A program made the translations under genes and the position numbers. 18,515 nt of DNA from Alphaproteobacteria bacterium HGW-Alphaproteobacteria-13. GTDB taxonomy: Bacteria > Pseudomonadota > Alphaproteobacteria > Sphingomonadales > Sphingomonadaceae. Below, in pieces: positions 7,447-13,165 of the stretch (positions are counted from its first letter, which is position 1; each line of letters opens with the position of its first letter). The stretch spans positions 1-18,515 of the forward strand of contig PHEM01000017.1 of assembly GCA_002842935.1 (NCBI GenBank). The letters run 5' to 3'. A model generated the notes under the pieces. The model was not told where the DNA came from. It was given only the letters and a program-made list of their open reading frames with translations, and did no database searches.

Positions 7447-7472
7447 AAACGCGGCCCGGCGCGCTTTGTTGC
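7447..7472 (-). promoter_or_regulatory. Near-consensus EcfG promoter for the lipoprotein gene
   Basis: Read on the minus strand, GCAAC (7472-7468) and CGTTT (7451-7447) are 16 bases apart. The second element and spacing are perfect; the first has one mismatch to GGAAC. The predicted start site leaves a leader of about 25-30 nt that contains the Shine-Dalgarno sequence. Confidence 0.5.
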
Positions 7473-7501
7473 AATAAATCGTCACGGCGCTGGAATCGGC
7501 C

Positions 7502-7531
7502 AAAAAAGAGGGCGCCGAAAGCGCCCTCTTT
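7502..7531 (-). terminator. Intrinsic terminator of sciP
   Basis: An 11-bp stem (7505-7515 with 7521-7531) closes a five-base loop and, on the minus strand, ends in a run of six T (7507-7502). It lies 20 nt after the sciP stop. The stem also has a short T-run on the plus strand, but no plus-strand gene enters it. Confidence 0.9.
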
Positions 7532-7552
7532 CCATCTTGCGGATGATGCGAC

Positions 7553-7852
7553 TCAGAAGCGTTGCTGACGCTCGTAAAGGTCGCGGTAATGCTGGATGCG
7601 CGTCACGCGCAGGCCAGGCATCCCGCTGCGATCGATCGACCGCTGCCAGCTCGCGAATTCCTCGAGCGTCAGGCCATAGCGTTCGCACGCCTCGTCGACG
7701 GTCAGAAGACCGCCGTTGACGGCCGCCACCACTTCGGCCTTGCGGCGCACGACCCAGCGCGTCGTGTTCGGGGGCGGCAGCGTATCGAGCGTCAACGGCT
7801 CGCCGAGCGGGCCGATGACCTGCGCGGGCCGGATTTTCTGGTTTTCAATCAT
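7553..7852 (-). CDS. sciP: SciP (DUF1153), small CtrA-inhibitory transcription factor
   Basis: The 99-residue protein matches the DUF1153 family closely: VIGPLGEPLTLDTLPPP (12-28), RWVVRRKAEVVAAVNGGLLT (32-51), and the helix-turn-helix ACERYGLTLEEFASWQRSIDR (55-75). In Caulobacter crescentus SciP is made late in the cell cycle, binds DNA and the response regulator CtrA, and blocks transcription of CtrA-activated genes, including flagellar ones. Sphingomonads keep CtrA but use it mainly for motility and stress, so the role here may be narrower. ATG 7852 gives the family-like N-terminus and has TGGA six bases upstream; ATG 7858 is an alternative. The start overlaps the end of the preceding gene by 8 nt, so translation is probably coupled. 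A strong terminator follows. Confidence 0.93.
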   Translation of the reverse strand: MIENQKIRPAQVIGPLGEPLTLDTLPPPNTTRWVVRRKAEVVAAVNGGLLTVDEACERYGLTLEEFASWQRSIDRSGMPGLRVTRIQHYRDLYERQQRF

Positions 7853-8237
7853 GTGCATTCCATCGTTTCAACGTCGGGGGGATCGGGTTGACCGACGTCG
7901 CCTGCTCTAGGGTGGAGGGGTTCAACATCGACTGAAACCCTCTGGTAAACAGCTTGTTCATAGTTTCGGGCAGGCCGTTGCCATCGTCCGACAGGTCGAA
8001 GAAACGGACGGGCCGCCCGACCTGATCACTCTCGCCCGCGCCAAATCCGCCCAGCAAATGCGTCAACGCATTGACATGCGCGCGATGCGCCTCGCGATTC
8101 GCCTGCGTCCGCAGCATCCGCACCGTCGGCAGCGCCGCCTGGCGCGCATCCGACACGGCCAGCAATATGTCGAAGCCGGGCTTCGACACGCTGGCGGCAT
8201 CGGCGAAATGCGCTGAGTGGGACGGGGCACTGTTCAT
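7845..8237 (-). CDS. Hypothetical protein overlapping sciP
   Basis: I do not recognise this 130-residue protein. It has no signal peptide or membrane segment. Its middle is helical and His/Arg-rich (LRTQANREAHRAHVNALTHLLGGFG, about 43-67), followed by VRFFDLSDDGNG and a C-terminal tail. Codon use strongly favours G or C at third positions through most of the frame, as in neighbouring real genes, which argues against a chance frame. Its stop lies inside the start region of sciP (8-nt overlap), the arrangement expected of a translationally coupled operon. The start ATG 8237 has only a weak AGAAG upstream. It would be the first gene of the sciP transcript, so a link to cell-cycle or motility control is possible by context only. 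Confidence 0.65.
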   Translation of the reverse strand: MNSAPSHSAHFADAASVSKPGFDILLAVSDARQAALPTVRMLRTQANREAHRAHVNALTHLLGGFGAGESDQVGRPVRFFDLSDDGNGLPETMNKLFTRGFQSMLNPSTLEQATSVNPIPPTLKRWNAHD

Positions 8238-8311
8238 GCCATTCTTCTACGCCGCAGGGCCTAAAGTCCCGTAAATGCCCGTTTCAGGGCTTGTTAGCGA
8301 AGCTTAACCCC

Positions 8312-8327
8312 CGTCAACTTATTGACG
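8312..8327. promoter_or_regulatory. 16-bp palindrome in the divergent promoter region
   Basis: CGTCAA, four bases (CTTA), then TTGACG form a perfect inverted repeat between the divergent sciP-side gene and mnmA. It may be an operator or a -35 element reading in both directions (TTGACG on each strand). No -10 element with good spacing is obvious. Confidence 0.35.
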
Positions 8328-8369
8328 CCCGGCGCGGAAATGCTGGAATTTTGACGCTTTCATCCCTAG

Positions 8370-9524
8370 ATGGCGCGGCATATGGCAGTGCCGATTTCCC
8401 TTTCCACACCCGCCCGGGCCGACTTTCAGCTCGCCGAGCCGCTGCGCGATCGCCGCATCGTCGTCGCCATGTCGGGCGGAGTCGATTCGAGCGTCGTCGC
8501 CGCGCTCGCCGCGCGGTCGGGCGCCGAAGTGATCGGCGTGACGCTTCAGCTCTATGACCATGGCGCGAAGGCGAAGCGCGTCGGCGCCTGCTGCGCGGGG
8601 CAGGACATCCGCGATGCGCGCGCGGTCGCCGACCGTCTGGGCTTCGCGCATCATGTCCACGATCATGAAAGCCGCTTCCGCGACACGGTGATCGACCAGT
8701 TCGCTGACGAATATCTGGCGGGCCGCACGCCGATCCCCTGCGTGCGCTGCAACATGGGCGTGAAGTTCACCGACCTGTTCCAGCTTGCCAAGGATCTGGG
8801 CGCGGACTGTCTGGCGACCGGCCATTATGTCCGGCGCGTGATGGGACCGGACGGCGCCGAGCTGCACCGCGCCGTCGATCCGGCGCGCGACCAGAGCTAT
8901 TTCCTGTTCGCGACGACGCAGGAACAGCTCGACTTCCTGCGCTTCCCGCTCGGCGGGCTGGAAAAGAGCGTGGTGCGGGAGATCGCGCGCGAGCTTGGTC
9001 TGGGCGTCGCGGGCAAGCCCGACAGCCAGGACATCTGCTTCGTCCCTGACGGCGATTATGCGACGCTGGTCCGCAAGCTGCGCCCGGAAGCCGACGACCG
9101 GGGCGAGATCGTCCATGTCGACGGCACGGTGCTGGGCACGCACAAGGGGCTGATCCACTATACGATCGGCCAGCGGCGCGGGATCGAGATCGGCGGGCAG
9201 GCCGAACCGCTCTATGTCGTCCGCCTCGATGCGGAGCGGGGGCAAGTAATCGTCGGTCCGCGCCGCGCGCTCGCCGTCTCCGCCGCGCGGCTGGGCGAGG
9301 CGAACTGGCTCGCCGATGTAGGGGGGCGGCCCGTGTTGGCCAAGGTGCGCAGCATGGCGCGCCCCGCGCCCGCGCGCGTCGAAGGCGACCGGCTGATCTT
9401 CGCTGCGCCTGAATATGGCGTCGCGCCGGGACAGGCGGCGGTGCTCTATGACGCGGACAGCGGCACGCGCGTGCTGGGCGGCGGCTGGATCGAGGCGACC
9501 GAAGCGGCGGATCGTTCGGAATAG
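8370..9524 (+). CDS. mnmA: tRNA-specific 2-thiouridylase MnmA
   Basis: The 384-residue enzyme adds sulfur at position 2 of the wobble uridine (U34) in tRNAs for Lys, Glu and Gln, using ATP and a relayed persulfide, in the cytoplasm. The PP-loop ATP site is SGGVDSS (35-41). The catalytic cysteines are Cys127 in PCVRCN (equivalent to E. coli Cys102) and Cys223 in SQDICF (E. coli Cys199). The E. coli Asp99 position is Cys124 here, a form I recall from other alphaproteobacteria. The tRNA-binding GHYVR and the C-terminal beta-barrel (TIGQRRGI, YDADSGTRVLGGGWI) are present. Length is normal. ATG 8370 and ATG 8382 both lack a clear Shine-Dalgarno sequence, so the first few residues are uncertain. 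It is divergent from the sciP unit. Confidence 0.96.
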   Translation: MARHMAVPISLSTPARADFQLAEPLRDRRIVVAMSGGVDSSVVAALAARSGAEVIGVTLQLYDHGAKAKRVGACCAGQDIRDARAVADRLGFAHHVHDHESRFRDTVIDQFADEYLAGRTPIPCVRCNMGVKFTDLFQLAKDLGADCLATGHYVRRVMGPDGAELHRAVDPARDQSYFLFATTQEQLDFLRFPLGGLEKSVVREIARELGLGVAGKPDSQDICFVPDGDYATLVRKLRPEADDRGEIVHVDGTVLGTHKGLIHYTIGQRRGIEIGGQAEPLYVVRLDAERGQVIVGPRRALAVSAARLGEANWLADVGGRPVLAKVRSMARPAPARVEGDRLIFAAPEYGVAPGQAAVLYDADSGTRVLGGGWIEATEAADRSE

Positions 9525-9581
9525 TTTGCACGTTATCTCTCTTTGGCGCAGCTTCGCGTCAGCAAGGGAGAGGATAAGGCC

Positions 9582-9995
9582 ATGATCAACTGGATATTGC
9601 GCGGCGCGGTGCTGCTGTGGGCGCTGCTGTTCGCCATCGTCGGCGTGCAGGGCATATTGAACCCCGCGACCTTCGCGGAAACATTCGGCATCGGTATCGA
9701 GGGCGCGGCGGCGAACAGCGTGCGCGCGGACATGTCGGCCTTTTTCCTCGTCGCGGCGGGCGGCGCGGCGATCGGCGCGCTGGTGCCGGGCTGGACGCGC
9801 GCGCTGCTGGTGCCCGCGGCGCTTTACGGCACGGCGCTGGTCGGCCGCCTGCTCGGCGCTGGGCTTGGCGATGTCGTCGATTCGGGGATCGTGCAGGCGA
9901 TGATCATCGAGGCGCTGTCGGTCGCGCTGCTGCTTGGAAGCTGGTGGGTGCTGTCGCGGCCCGCCGTCGCTGCCGCCGAGCATCCGCCGCTATGA
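9582..9995 (+). CDS. Four-helix membrane protein, DUF4345-like
   Basis: The 137-residue protein has four predicted membrane helices (about 4-22, 48-66, 69-88 and 103-121). The layout, with an Arg-Ala-Asp near the start of helix 2 and a GRLLGAGLGD turn after helix 3, resembles the DUF4345 family of small inner-membrane proteins of unknown function; that assignment is by pattern memory only. AGGGAGAGG and AAGG lie upstream of ATG 9582. It follows mnmA by 57 nt and could be read from the same transcript. The C-terminus (RPAVAAAEHPPL) is a short hydrophilic tail. Confidence 0.75.
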   Translation: MINWILRGAVLLWALLFAIVGVQGILNPATFAETFGIGIEGAAANSVRADMSAFFLVAAGGAAIGALVPGWTRALLVPAALYGTALVGRLLGAGLGDVVDSGIVQAMIIEALSVALLLGSWWVLSRPAVAAAEHPPL

Positions 9996-9996
9996 T

Positions 9997-10020
9997 GGCG
10001 GAACGCCTTGTGTTTCCGCC
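9997..10020 (+). terminator. Possible hairpin after the DUF4345-like gene
   Basis: Seven-base arms GGCGGAA (9997-10003) and TTCCGCC (10014-10020) lie two bases past the stop codon. No T-run follows, so termination is uncertain. Confidence 0.3.
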
Positions 10021-10078
10021 GATAATATGAGTTACTGACGGCGGGTCGCACGATAGCCTTGTGGAAAAGGGGGATGTC

Positions 10079-10219
10079 ATGGCCGCGAATGAGAAGCAAC
10101 GCAAAGCCGGGGACCGCCGGGGCGGCGACCGGCGCGTCGGCGATGATCCCGATTACCAGGGCGAGGAACGCCGCAAGGGCGACCGGCGCTCCGGCAAGGA
10201 TCGCCGCACAGCCGAGTGA
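10079..10219 (+). CDS. Small DRR-repeat basic protein, hypothetical
   Basis: This 46-residue open frame encodes a highly charged protein with five [D/E]RR units at residues 12-14, 17-19, 30-32, 35-37 and 41-43, separated by short Gly/Lys/Ser spacers (GDRRGGDRR, then EERRKGDRRSGKDRR). There is no hydrophobic segment. AAGGGGG lies about five bases before ATG 10079, a good ribosome-binding site, and the stop lies 22 nt before the next gene start. The composition suggests a disordered protein that could bind nucleic acid or acidic partners. I know of no characterised function. Similar runs occur in the linkers of some signalling proteins, so it could be a relic of one, but the clean start signal favours a real gene. 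Confidence 0.65.
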   Translation: MAANEKQRKAGDRRGGDRRVGDDPDYQGEERRKGDRRSGKDRRTAE

Positions 10220-10241
10220 GCGATGGACGGGAGAGAGAGAC

Positions 10242-10925
10242 GTGACCGGGACGAAACTGCCGCGTCTGTCCGTCGATATCGTCTCGGACGTGATGTGCCC
10301 GTGGTGCATCATCGGCTGGCTGAAGTTCGAGAGCGTGATCGCGCATTTCGCGGACCGGCTGGCGATGCGCGTGCAATGGCATCCCTTCGAACTCAATCCC
10401 GACATGCCGCCCGAAGGCGAGGACGCGGTCGAGCATGTCATGTGCAAATATGGCGTCAGCGCGCAGCAGAGCCGCGCCAACACAGGGCGGCTGGCGGAGA
10501 TTGCGGCCGGGCTGGGCTTTGCGATGAATCGCGGGCCGGACTTTCGGATGCGCAACAGCTTTGACGCGCATCGCCTGCTGGCCTGGGCGGGCGCGCTCGA
10601 AGAGCCGGAGCAGGCGGCGGCGGCAGGCGTGCAGACGGCGCTGAAGCTGGCGCTGTTCCGCGCCCATTTCACGGACAATCGCGATGTCGGCGATCATGGC
10701 GTGCTGGCCGATGTCGCCGCCTCGGTCGGGCTTGACGGCGCGCGCGCCGCGGCGCTGCTGGCGAGCGACGATTATGGCGAGATGGTGCGCGCCGAAGAGG
10801 CTTATTGGATCGACCGCAACATCACCGGCGTCCCGGCCTTCATTCTGGGCGGCCGCCTGCTGATCCCCGGCGCGCAGGAGCCGGAAGCCTTCATTCGCGT
10901 CATCGAAAAGAAGCTGTTGGCATAG
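10242..10925 (+). CDS. DsbA-family (FrnE-like) thiol oxidoreductase, GTG start
   Basis: The 227-residue protein is a DsbA-type thioredoxin fold: active site CPWC (19-22) right after the first strand, a helical insertion containing RMRNSFDAHRLLAWA (102-116), and the cis-Pro loop GVPAF (196-200, Pro198) before ILGGRLLIPGAQ. There is no signal peptide, so it acts in the cytoplasm, as FrnE-type proteins do; these are thought to work as disulfide oxidoreductases or isomerases in oxidative stress. The start is GTG at 10242, supported by GGGAGAGA just upstream. No in-frame ATG gives the family N-terminus, and a nearby ATG at 10223 lies in another frame. It sits 22 nt after the DRR-repeat gene, possibly co-transcribed. 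Confidence 0.88.
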   Translation: MTGTKLPRLSVDIVSDVMCPWCIIGWLKFESVIAHFADRLAMRVQWHPFELNPDMPPEGEDAVEHVMCKYGVSAQQSRANTGRLAEIAAGLGFAMNRGPDFRMRNSFDAHRLLAWAGALEEPEQAAAAGVQTALKLALFRAHFTDNRDVGDHGVLADVAASVGLDGARAAALLASDDYGEMVRAEEAYWIDRNITGVPAFILGGRLLIPGAQEPEAFIRVIEKKLLA

Positions 10926-10941
10926 GCGGAAAGCCGGGCGG

Positions 10942-10967
10942 GGAACCGTGCCGCCCCGCCGCGCGTT
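10942..10967 (+). promoter_or_regulatory. EcfG-type promoter of the acidic protein gene
   Basis: GGAAC (10942-10946) and CGTT (10964-10967) are 17 bases apart, a perfect match to the alphaproteobacterial general-stress promoter. The start codon of the next gene lies only nine bases past the second element, so the transcript should begin at or within a few bases of the ATG and would be leaderless. The -35 side also lies in a GC hairpin (10937-10943 with 10953-10959). Confidence 0.72.
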
Positions 10968-10975
10968 TCCCGGTC

Positions 10976-11287
10976 ATGACCGACACGCCCCGCCAACCCG
11001 AAGATCAGGCCCCCGAAACCCGCAATCGCGAGCAGGAGGATGAGGAGGCGCAGGCGCAGACGGTCGCCGAAGCCGCCCGGCACGCCCGCGCGCAAGAAGA
11101 TAGCGCCAAGACCCCGGTGCGCGATGAGCGGGACGATGCGCAGGATCTGGTCGATCATATGCGCCAGATGGAGCGGTCGGGGCGGATCGACATGGACGCC
11201 TATCGCGGCGAGCGCAGCGACGATGACGAAGAGGATGAACTCGGTCCCGGCGGCGTCGAGGACGACAGGCCGCGCGGCGCGCCCTGA
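10976..11287 (+). CDS. Acidic hypothetical protein behind an EcfG promoter
   Basis: The 103-residue protein is hydrophilic and strongly acidic: an N-terminal half rich in Glu, Gln and Ala (NREQEDEEAQAQTVAEAARHARAQ), a short helix DAQDLVDHMRQMERSGRID (about 55-72), and a tail with DDDEEDE. No fold or motif is recognised; much of it is probably disordered apart from the helix. ATG 10976 has no Shine-Dalgarno sequence. Together with the promoter placed just before it, this suggests a leaderless mRNA. Regulation by the general stress response is inferred from that promoter. I know of no function; proteins of this type are reported mainly as conserved hypotheticals. Confidence 0.65.
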   Translation: MTDTPRQPEDQAPETRNREQEDEEAQAQTVAEAARHARAQEDSAKTPVRDERDDAQDLVDHMRQMERSGRIDMDAYRGERSDDDEEDELGPGGVEDDRPRGAP

Positions 11288-11401
11288 CGGGGCGGATAGC
11301 GCGCTGCCGGGGCGCTTCGCCGACGCCCGTGCAGCTTATGCGCCCCTCCTGCGTATCACTGCCACAGGCTCCGCCGGAGCGGAGCGGCAAGGAGAAAGAC
11401 C

Positions 11402-11635
11402 ATGGCCGATCACAGCGCGATCAAGGAACATATGACCATCGTCGGCGCCGACGGCGCCCATGTCGGCACCGTCGACCATCTGGACGGCGATCGCATCAAG
11501 ATGACGAAGGCCGACAGCATCGACGGCAAGCATCATTATCTTCCCGCCGGTCTCATCGCCGAGGTCGAGGGCCATACGGTCCGTCTGTCGGCGAATGCGG
11601 CCAATGCGATCGATTTGTTCGAGGAAGCCGAATGA
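11402..11635 (+). CDS. DUF2171 domain protein
   Basis: The 77-residue protein fits the DUF2171 family over its whole length: IKEHMTIVGADGAHVGTVDHLDGDRIKMTK (8-37), then HHYLPAGLIAEVEGHTVRLSANAANAIDLF (44-73). These are small cytoplasmic PRC-barrel-like beta proteins of unknown function, often found near stress genes. AAGGAGAAAG lies four to eight bases before ATG. A strong terminator follows. It is convergent with an exported protein that carries a similar core motif. I see no EcfG promoter in the 114 nt upstream. Confidence 0.88.
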   Translation: MADHSAIKEHMTIVGADGAHVGTVDHLDGDRIKMTKADSIDGKHHYLPAGLIAEVEGHTVRLSANAANAIDLFEEAE

Positions 11636-11700
11636 TAGGCGCGCCCGTCCCGCGATAAACAGAGTGCCGCGCGGCGCAATCCGGCGCCTCGCCCCGAACT

Positions 11701-11734
11701 GGCCCGCCCCCTTCCCCCCGGGGCGGGCCGTTTT
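11701..11734 (+). terminator. Intrinsic terminator after the DUF2171 gene
   Basis: A 10-bp GC stem (11701-11710 with 11720-11729) with a nine-base C-rich loop is followed by GTTTTCGTT. It ends 20 nt before the stop of the convergent gene and serves the plus strand. Confidence 0.8.
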
Positions 11735-11753
11735 CGTTACGGGAAGATGGCCG

Positions 11754-12140
11754 TCAACGCGTGACGCCTCCCGTCTCAGCCGAAGCGGCGGTGCGGGCCT
11801 GAATCTCGTCGGGCGCCAGCGTCGTCACCAGTCTGTGCGGATTGCCCGCGTCGAGATGGATCGACGACAGCGGAACGTCATAGAGTTTGCCGTCCTTGAC
11901 CACGATGGCGGTGTCGCCGTCGATGCTCTGGACGGTGCCGATGCTGTTGCCGCCGGTGTCGGCGATTTCGGCGCCCGCGCGCACCTGTTCCCGGGTGGCG
12001 GGCGTCAGCTTGACCGCATCGGGGGCTTGCGCGACGGCGCTGTCGACAGGCTCGGCGGCGGTCTCGCTGTCGGGCTGGGCGAAGGCGGGGGCGCCGAGTA
12101 GAGCGGTTCCGGCCGCCAGCATCATCAAAGTCTTGCGCAT
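11754..12140 (-). CDS. Exported PRC-barrel-like protein, hypothetical
   Basis: The 128-residue product has a clear signal peptide (MRKTLMMLAAGTALLGAPAFA, cleavage after Ala21), a low-complexity acidic linker (22-45), and a compact domain with GAEIADTGGNSIGTVQSIDGDTAIVVKDGKLYDVPLSSI (56-94). This 'state the attribute, identical turn, IGTVxxIDGD, then vPlssi' pattern resembles PRC-barrel and DUF2171 domains. The mature protein would lie in the periplasm. AAGGAGA lies six bases upstream of ATG 12140. It is convergent with the DUF2171 gene and follows a 55-codon gene in the same direction, across a small GC hairpin (12160-12179). Function is unknown. Confidence 0.75.
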   Translation of the reverse strand: MRKTLMMLAAGTALLGAPAFAQPDSETAAEPVDSAVAQAPDAVKLTPATREQVRAGAEIADTGGNSIGTVQSIDGDTAIVVKDGKLYDVPLSSIHLDAGNPHRLVTTLAPDEIQARTAASAETGGVTR

Positions 12141-12260
12141 GATCGATCTCCTTTGCTGCGGGCGGCGGCAAGGCCGCCCATGCCAGCGGAACCGGCGAAG
12201 CGGATCGATGTTGCGCAAGGGGCGATGGCCCGCCGCTGGTGCGCGGCGACCTGTGCGCGG

Positions 12261-12428
12261 TCAGTGCGGCCTGGCGGTGCCGCGCGAGGCGCGCGCGTTG
12301 CCGATCAGCTTGTTCAGCGTGGCGATGCGCCGCCGCGCGTTCGTCCAGTCGCGTTCCGGGTGCGCCTGAATCTGATCGAGAAGGACGGTGAGTTCCTTGC
12401 GGCGGTCGCCTTCTGTCACGATCTGCAT
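12261..12428 (-). CDS. Small hypothetical protein (55 residues)
   Basis: A short soluble protein: MQIVTEGDRRKELTVLLDQ, then IQAHPERDWTNARRRIATLNKLIG, then a basic tail. It would form two amphipathic helices. AAGGAGAAAG lies six to eight bases upstream of ATG 12428, an excellent ribosome-binding site and the reason for choosing this start rather than an upstream in-frame ATG. No family is recognised; I vaguely recall similar small proteins with HPERDW from sphingomonads. It is divergent from the membrane protein gene starting at 12508. Confidence 0.7.
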   Translation of the reverse strand: MQIVTEGDRRKELTVLLDQIQAHPERDWTNARRRIATLNKLIGNARASRGTARPH

Positions 12429-12507
12429 GGGCTTTCTCCTTTCGCGCGCGAGCATAGCATGAAAGCGGCGCTTGGCCCAAAGGCGCAAGGGCTGCTATCG
12501 TGCGGCG

Positions 12508-13005
12508 ATGACGCGCCGGGACCGGAAGATTGTCGTGATTGGCCGACTCCAGGCGAAGCCGCTGCTGGCGGGGCAGTTGCTATGCGCGTTTCTGCTCGTC
12601 CTGCTGGCCGCCCGGCAGGCGGAGGGCGGCAGCGCGCGCGAGGCGGCGGCGCATATCCTGTTCGGCGATCCGGTCATGACCGTGCTGATGGCGGCGGCGG
12701 CGTTCGGCTTTTTCCATTTCCTCGGGCTATGGCGCCGGCGCGGCGGCTATATTTTCCACGACGGCGAGCGTCTGCATCGCGGCAGCGACGCCTCCTGGCC
12801 GCTGGCCGCGATCCGCGACGTGATCGTCACGCGCAGCGAACTCGGCATCGCCTCGCTGCGGCTGGTCGTCGATGACGACAGCGAAACGACGCGCGAGCTG
12901 GTGAAGCTCTACATGCTCGACGGATCACCCGAGGCGGTGCGCGGCGGCGTGATGTTCGCGGTCGGCGGCGTGCGCGGCGTCCCGCTCGCATCCTCGCTGC
13001 ATTGA
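12508..13005 (+). CDS. Two-helix membrane protein, hypothetical
   Basis: The 165-residue protein has a basic N-terminus (MTRRDRK), two membrane segments (about 17-35 and 54-74), and a C-terminal domain of beta strands (GYIFHDGERLHRGSDASWPLAAIRDVIVTRSELGIASLRLVVDDDSET) like a PH-type or bPH-like domain of small membrane proteins; that comparison is only by pattern. There is no clear Shine-Dalgarno sequence before ATG 12508, and an upstream GTG/ATG would add residues with no support. The gene ends 59 nt before the 35-bp inverted repeat, and nrdB converges from the other side. Function is unknown. Confidence 0.7.
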   Translation: MTRRDRKIVVIGRLQAKPLLAGQLLCAFLLVLLAARQAEGGSAREAAAHILFGDPVMTVLMAAAAFGFFHFLGLWRRRGGYIFHDGERLHRGSDASWPLAAIRDVIVTRSELGIASLRLVVDDDSETTRELVKLYMLDGSPEAVRGGVMFAVGGVRGVPLASSLH

Positions 13006-13063
13006 TCCGCGCGGGGGCGGCGGAAATCAGAGTGCCGAGCCGTAAATTTGTGCCACTCTCAAT

Positions 13064-13145
13064 CCGTTCGTGTCGAGCGAAGTCGAGACACCCATCGGCC
13101 TTGCGCCACACCGATGGGTGTCTCGACTTCGCTCGACACGAACGG
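13064..13145. repeat. 35-bp perfect inverted repeat between convergent genes
   Basis: Arms 13064-13098 and 13111-13145 are perfect reverse complements with a 12-base spacer. The core GTCGAGCGAAGTCGAGAC is itself nearly palindromic. It lies exactly in the gap between the end of a plus-strand gene (13005) and the end of nrdB (13166), so it can act as a two-way transcription end or 3' mRNA stabiliser. I recall this core as a very common dispersed intergenic repeat of sphingomonads. Confidence 0.92.
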
Positions 13146-13165
13146 GACGGTGGATCGGATTTGCT

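Noticed and set aside
8294..8307. CtrA-box-like TTAG...TTAA upstream of the sciP-side gene
   Set aside because: The half-sites are 10 bp apart instead of the 11 bp of TTAA-N7-TTAA, and the first has a mismatch; too weak to call.
8319..9983. 554-codon open frame antisense to mnmA and the DUF4345-like gene
   Set aside because: It spans two real genes on the other strand; no ribosome-binding site or recognisable domain.
10000..10024. GGAAC upstream of the DRR-repeat gene as a further EcfG promoter
   Set aside because: No CGTT lies 16 or 17 bases downstream; the following bases are GATA/ATAA.
10223..10564. 113-codon frame starting ATG 10223 inside the DsbA-like gene
   Set aside because: It overlaps the CPWC-bearing frame and has shadow composition; the GTG start at 10242 has the better ribosome-binding site and the family N-terminus.
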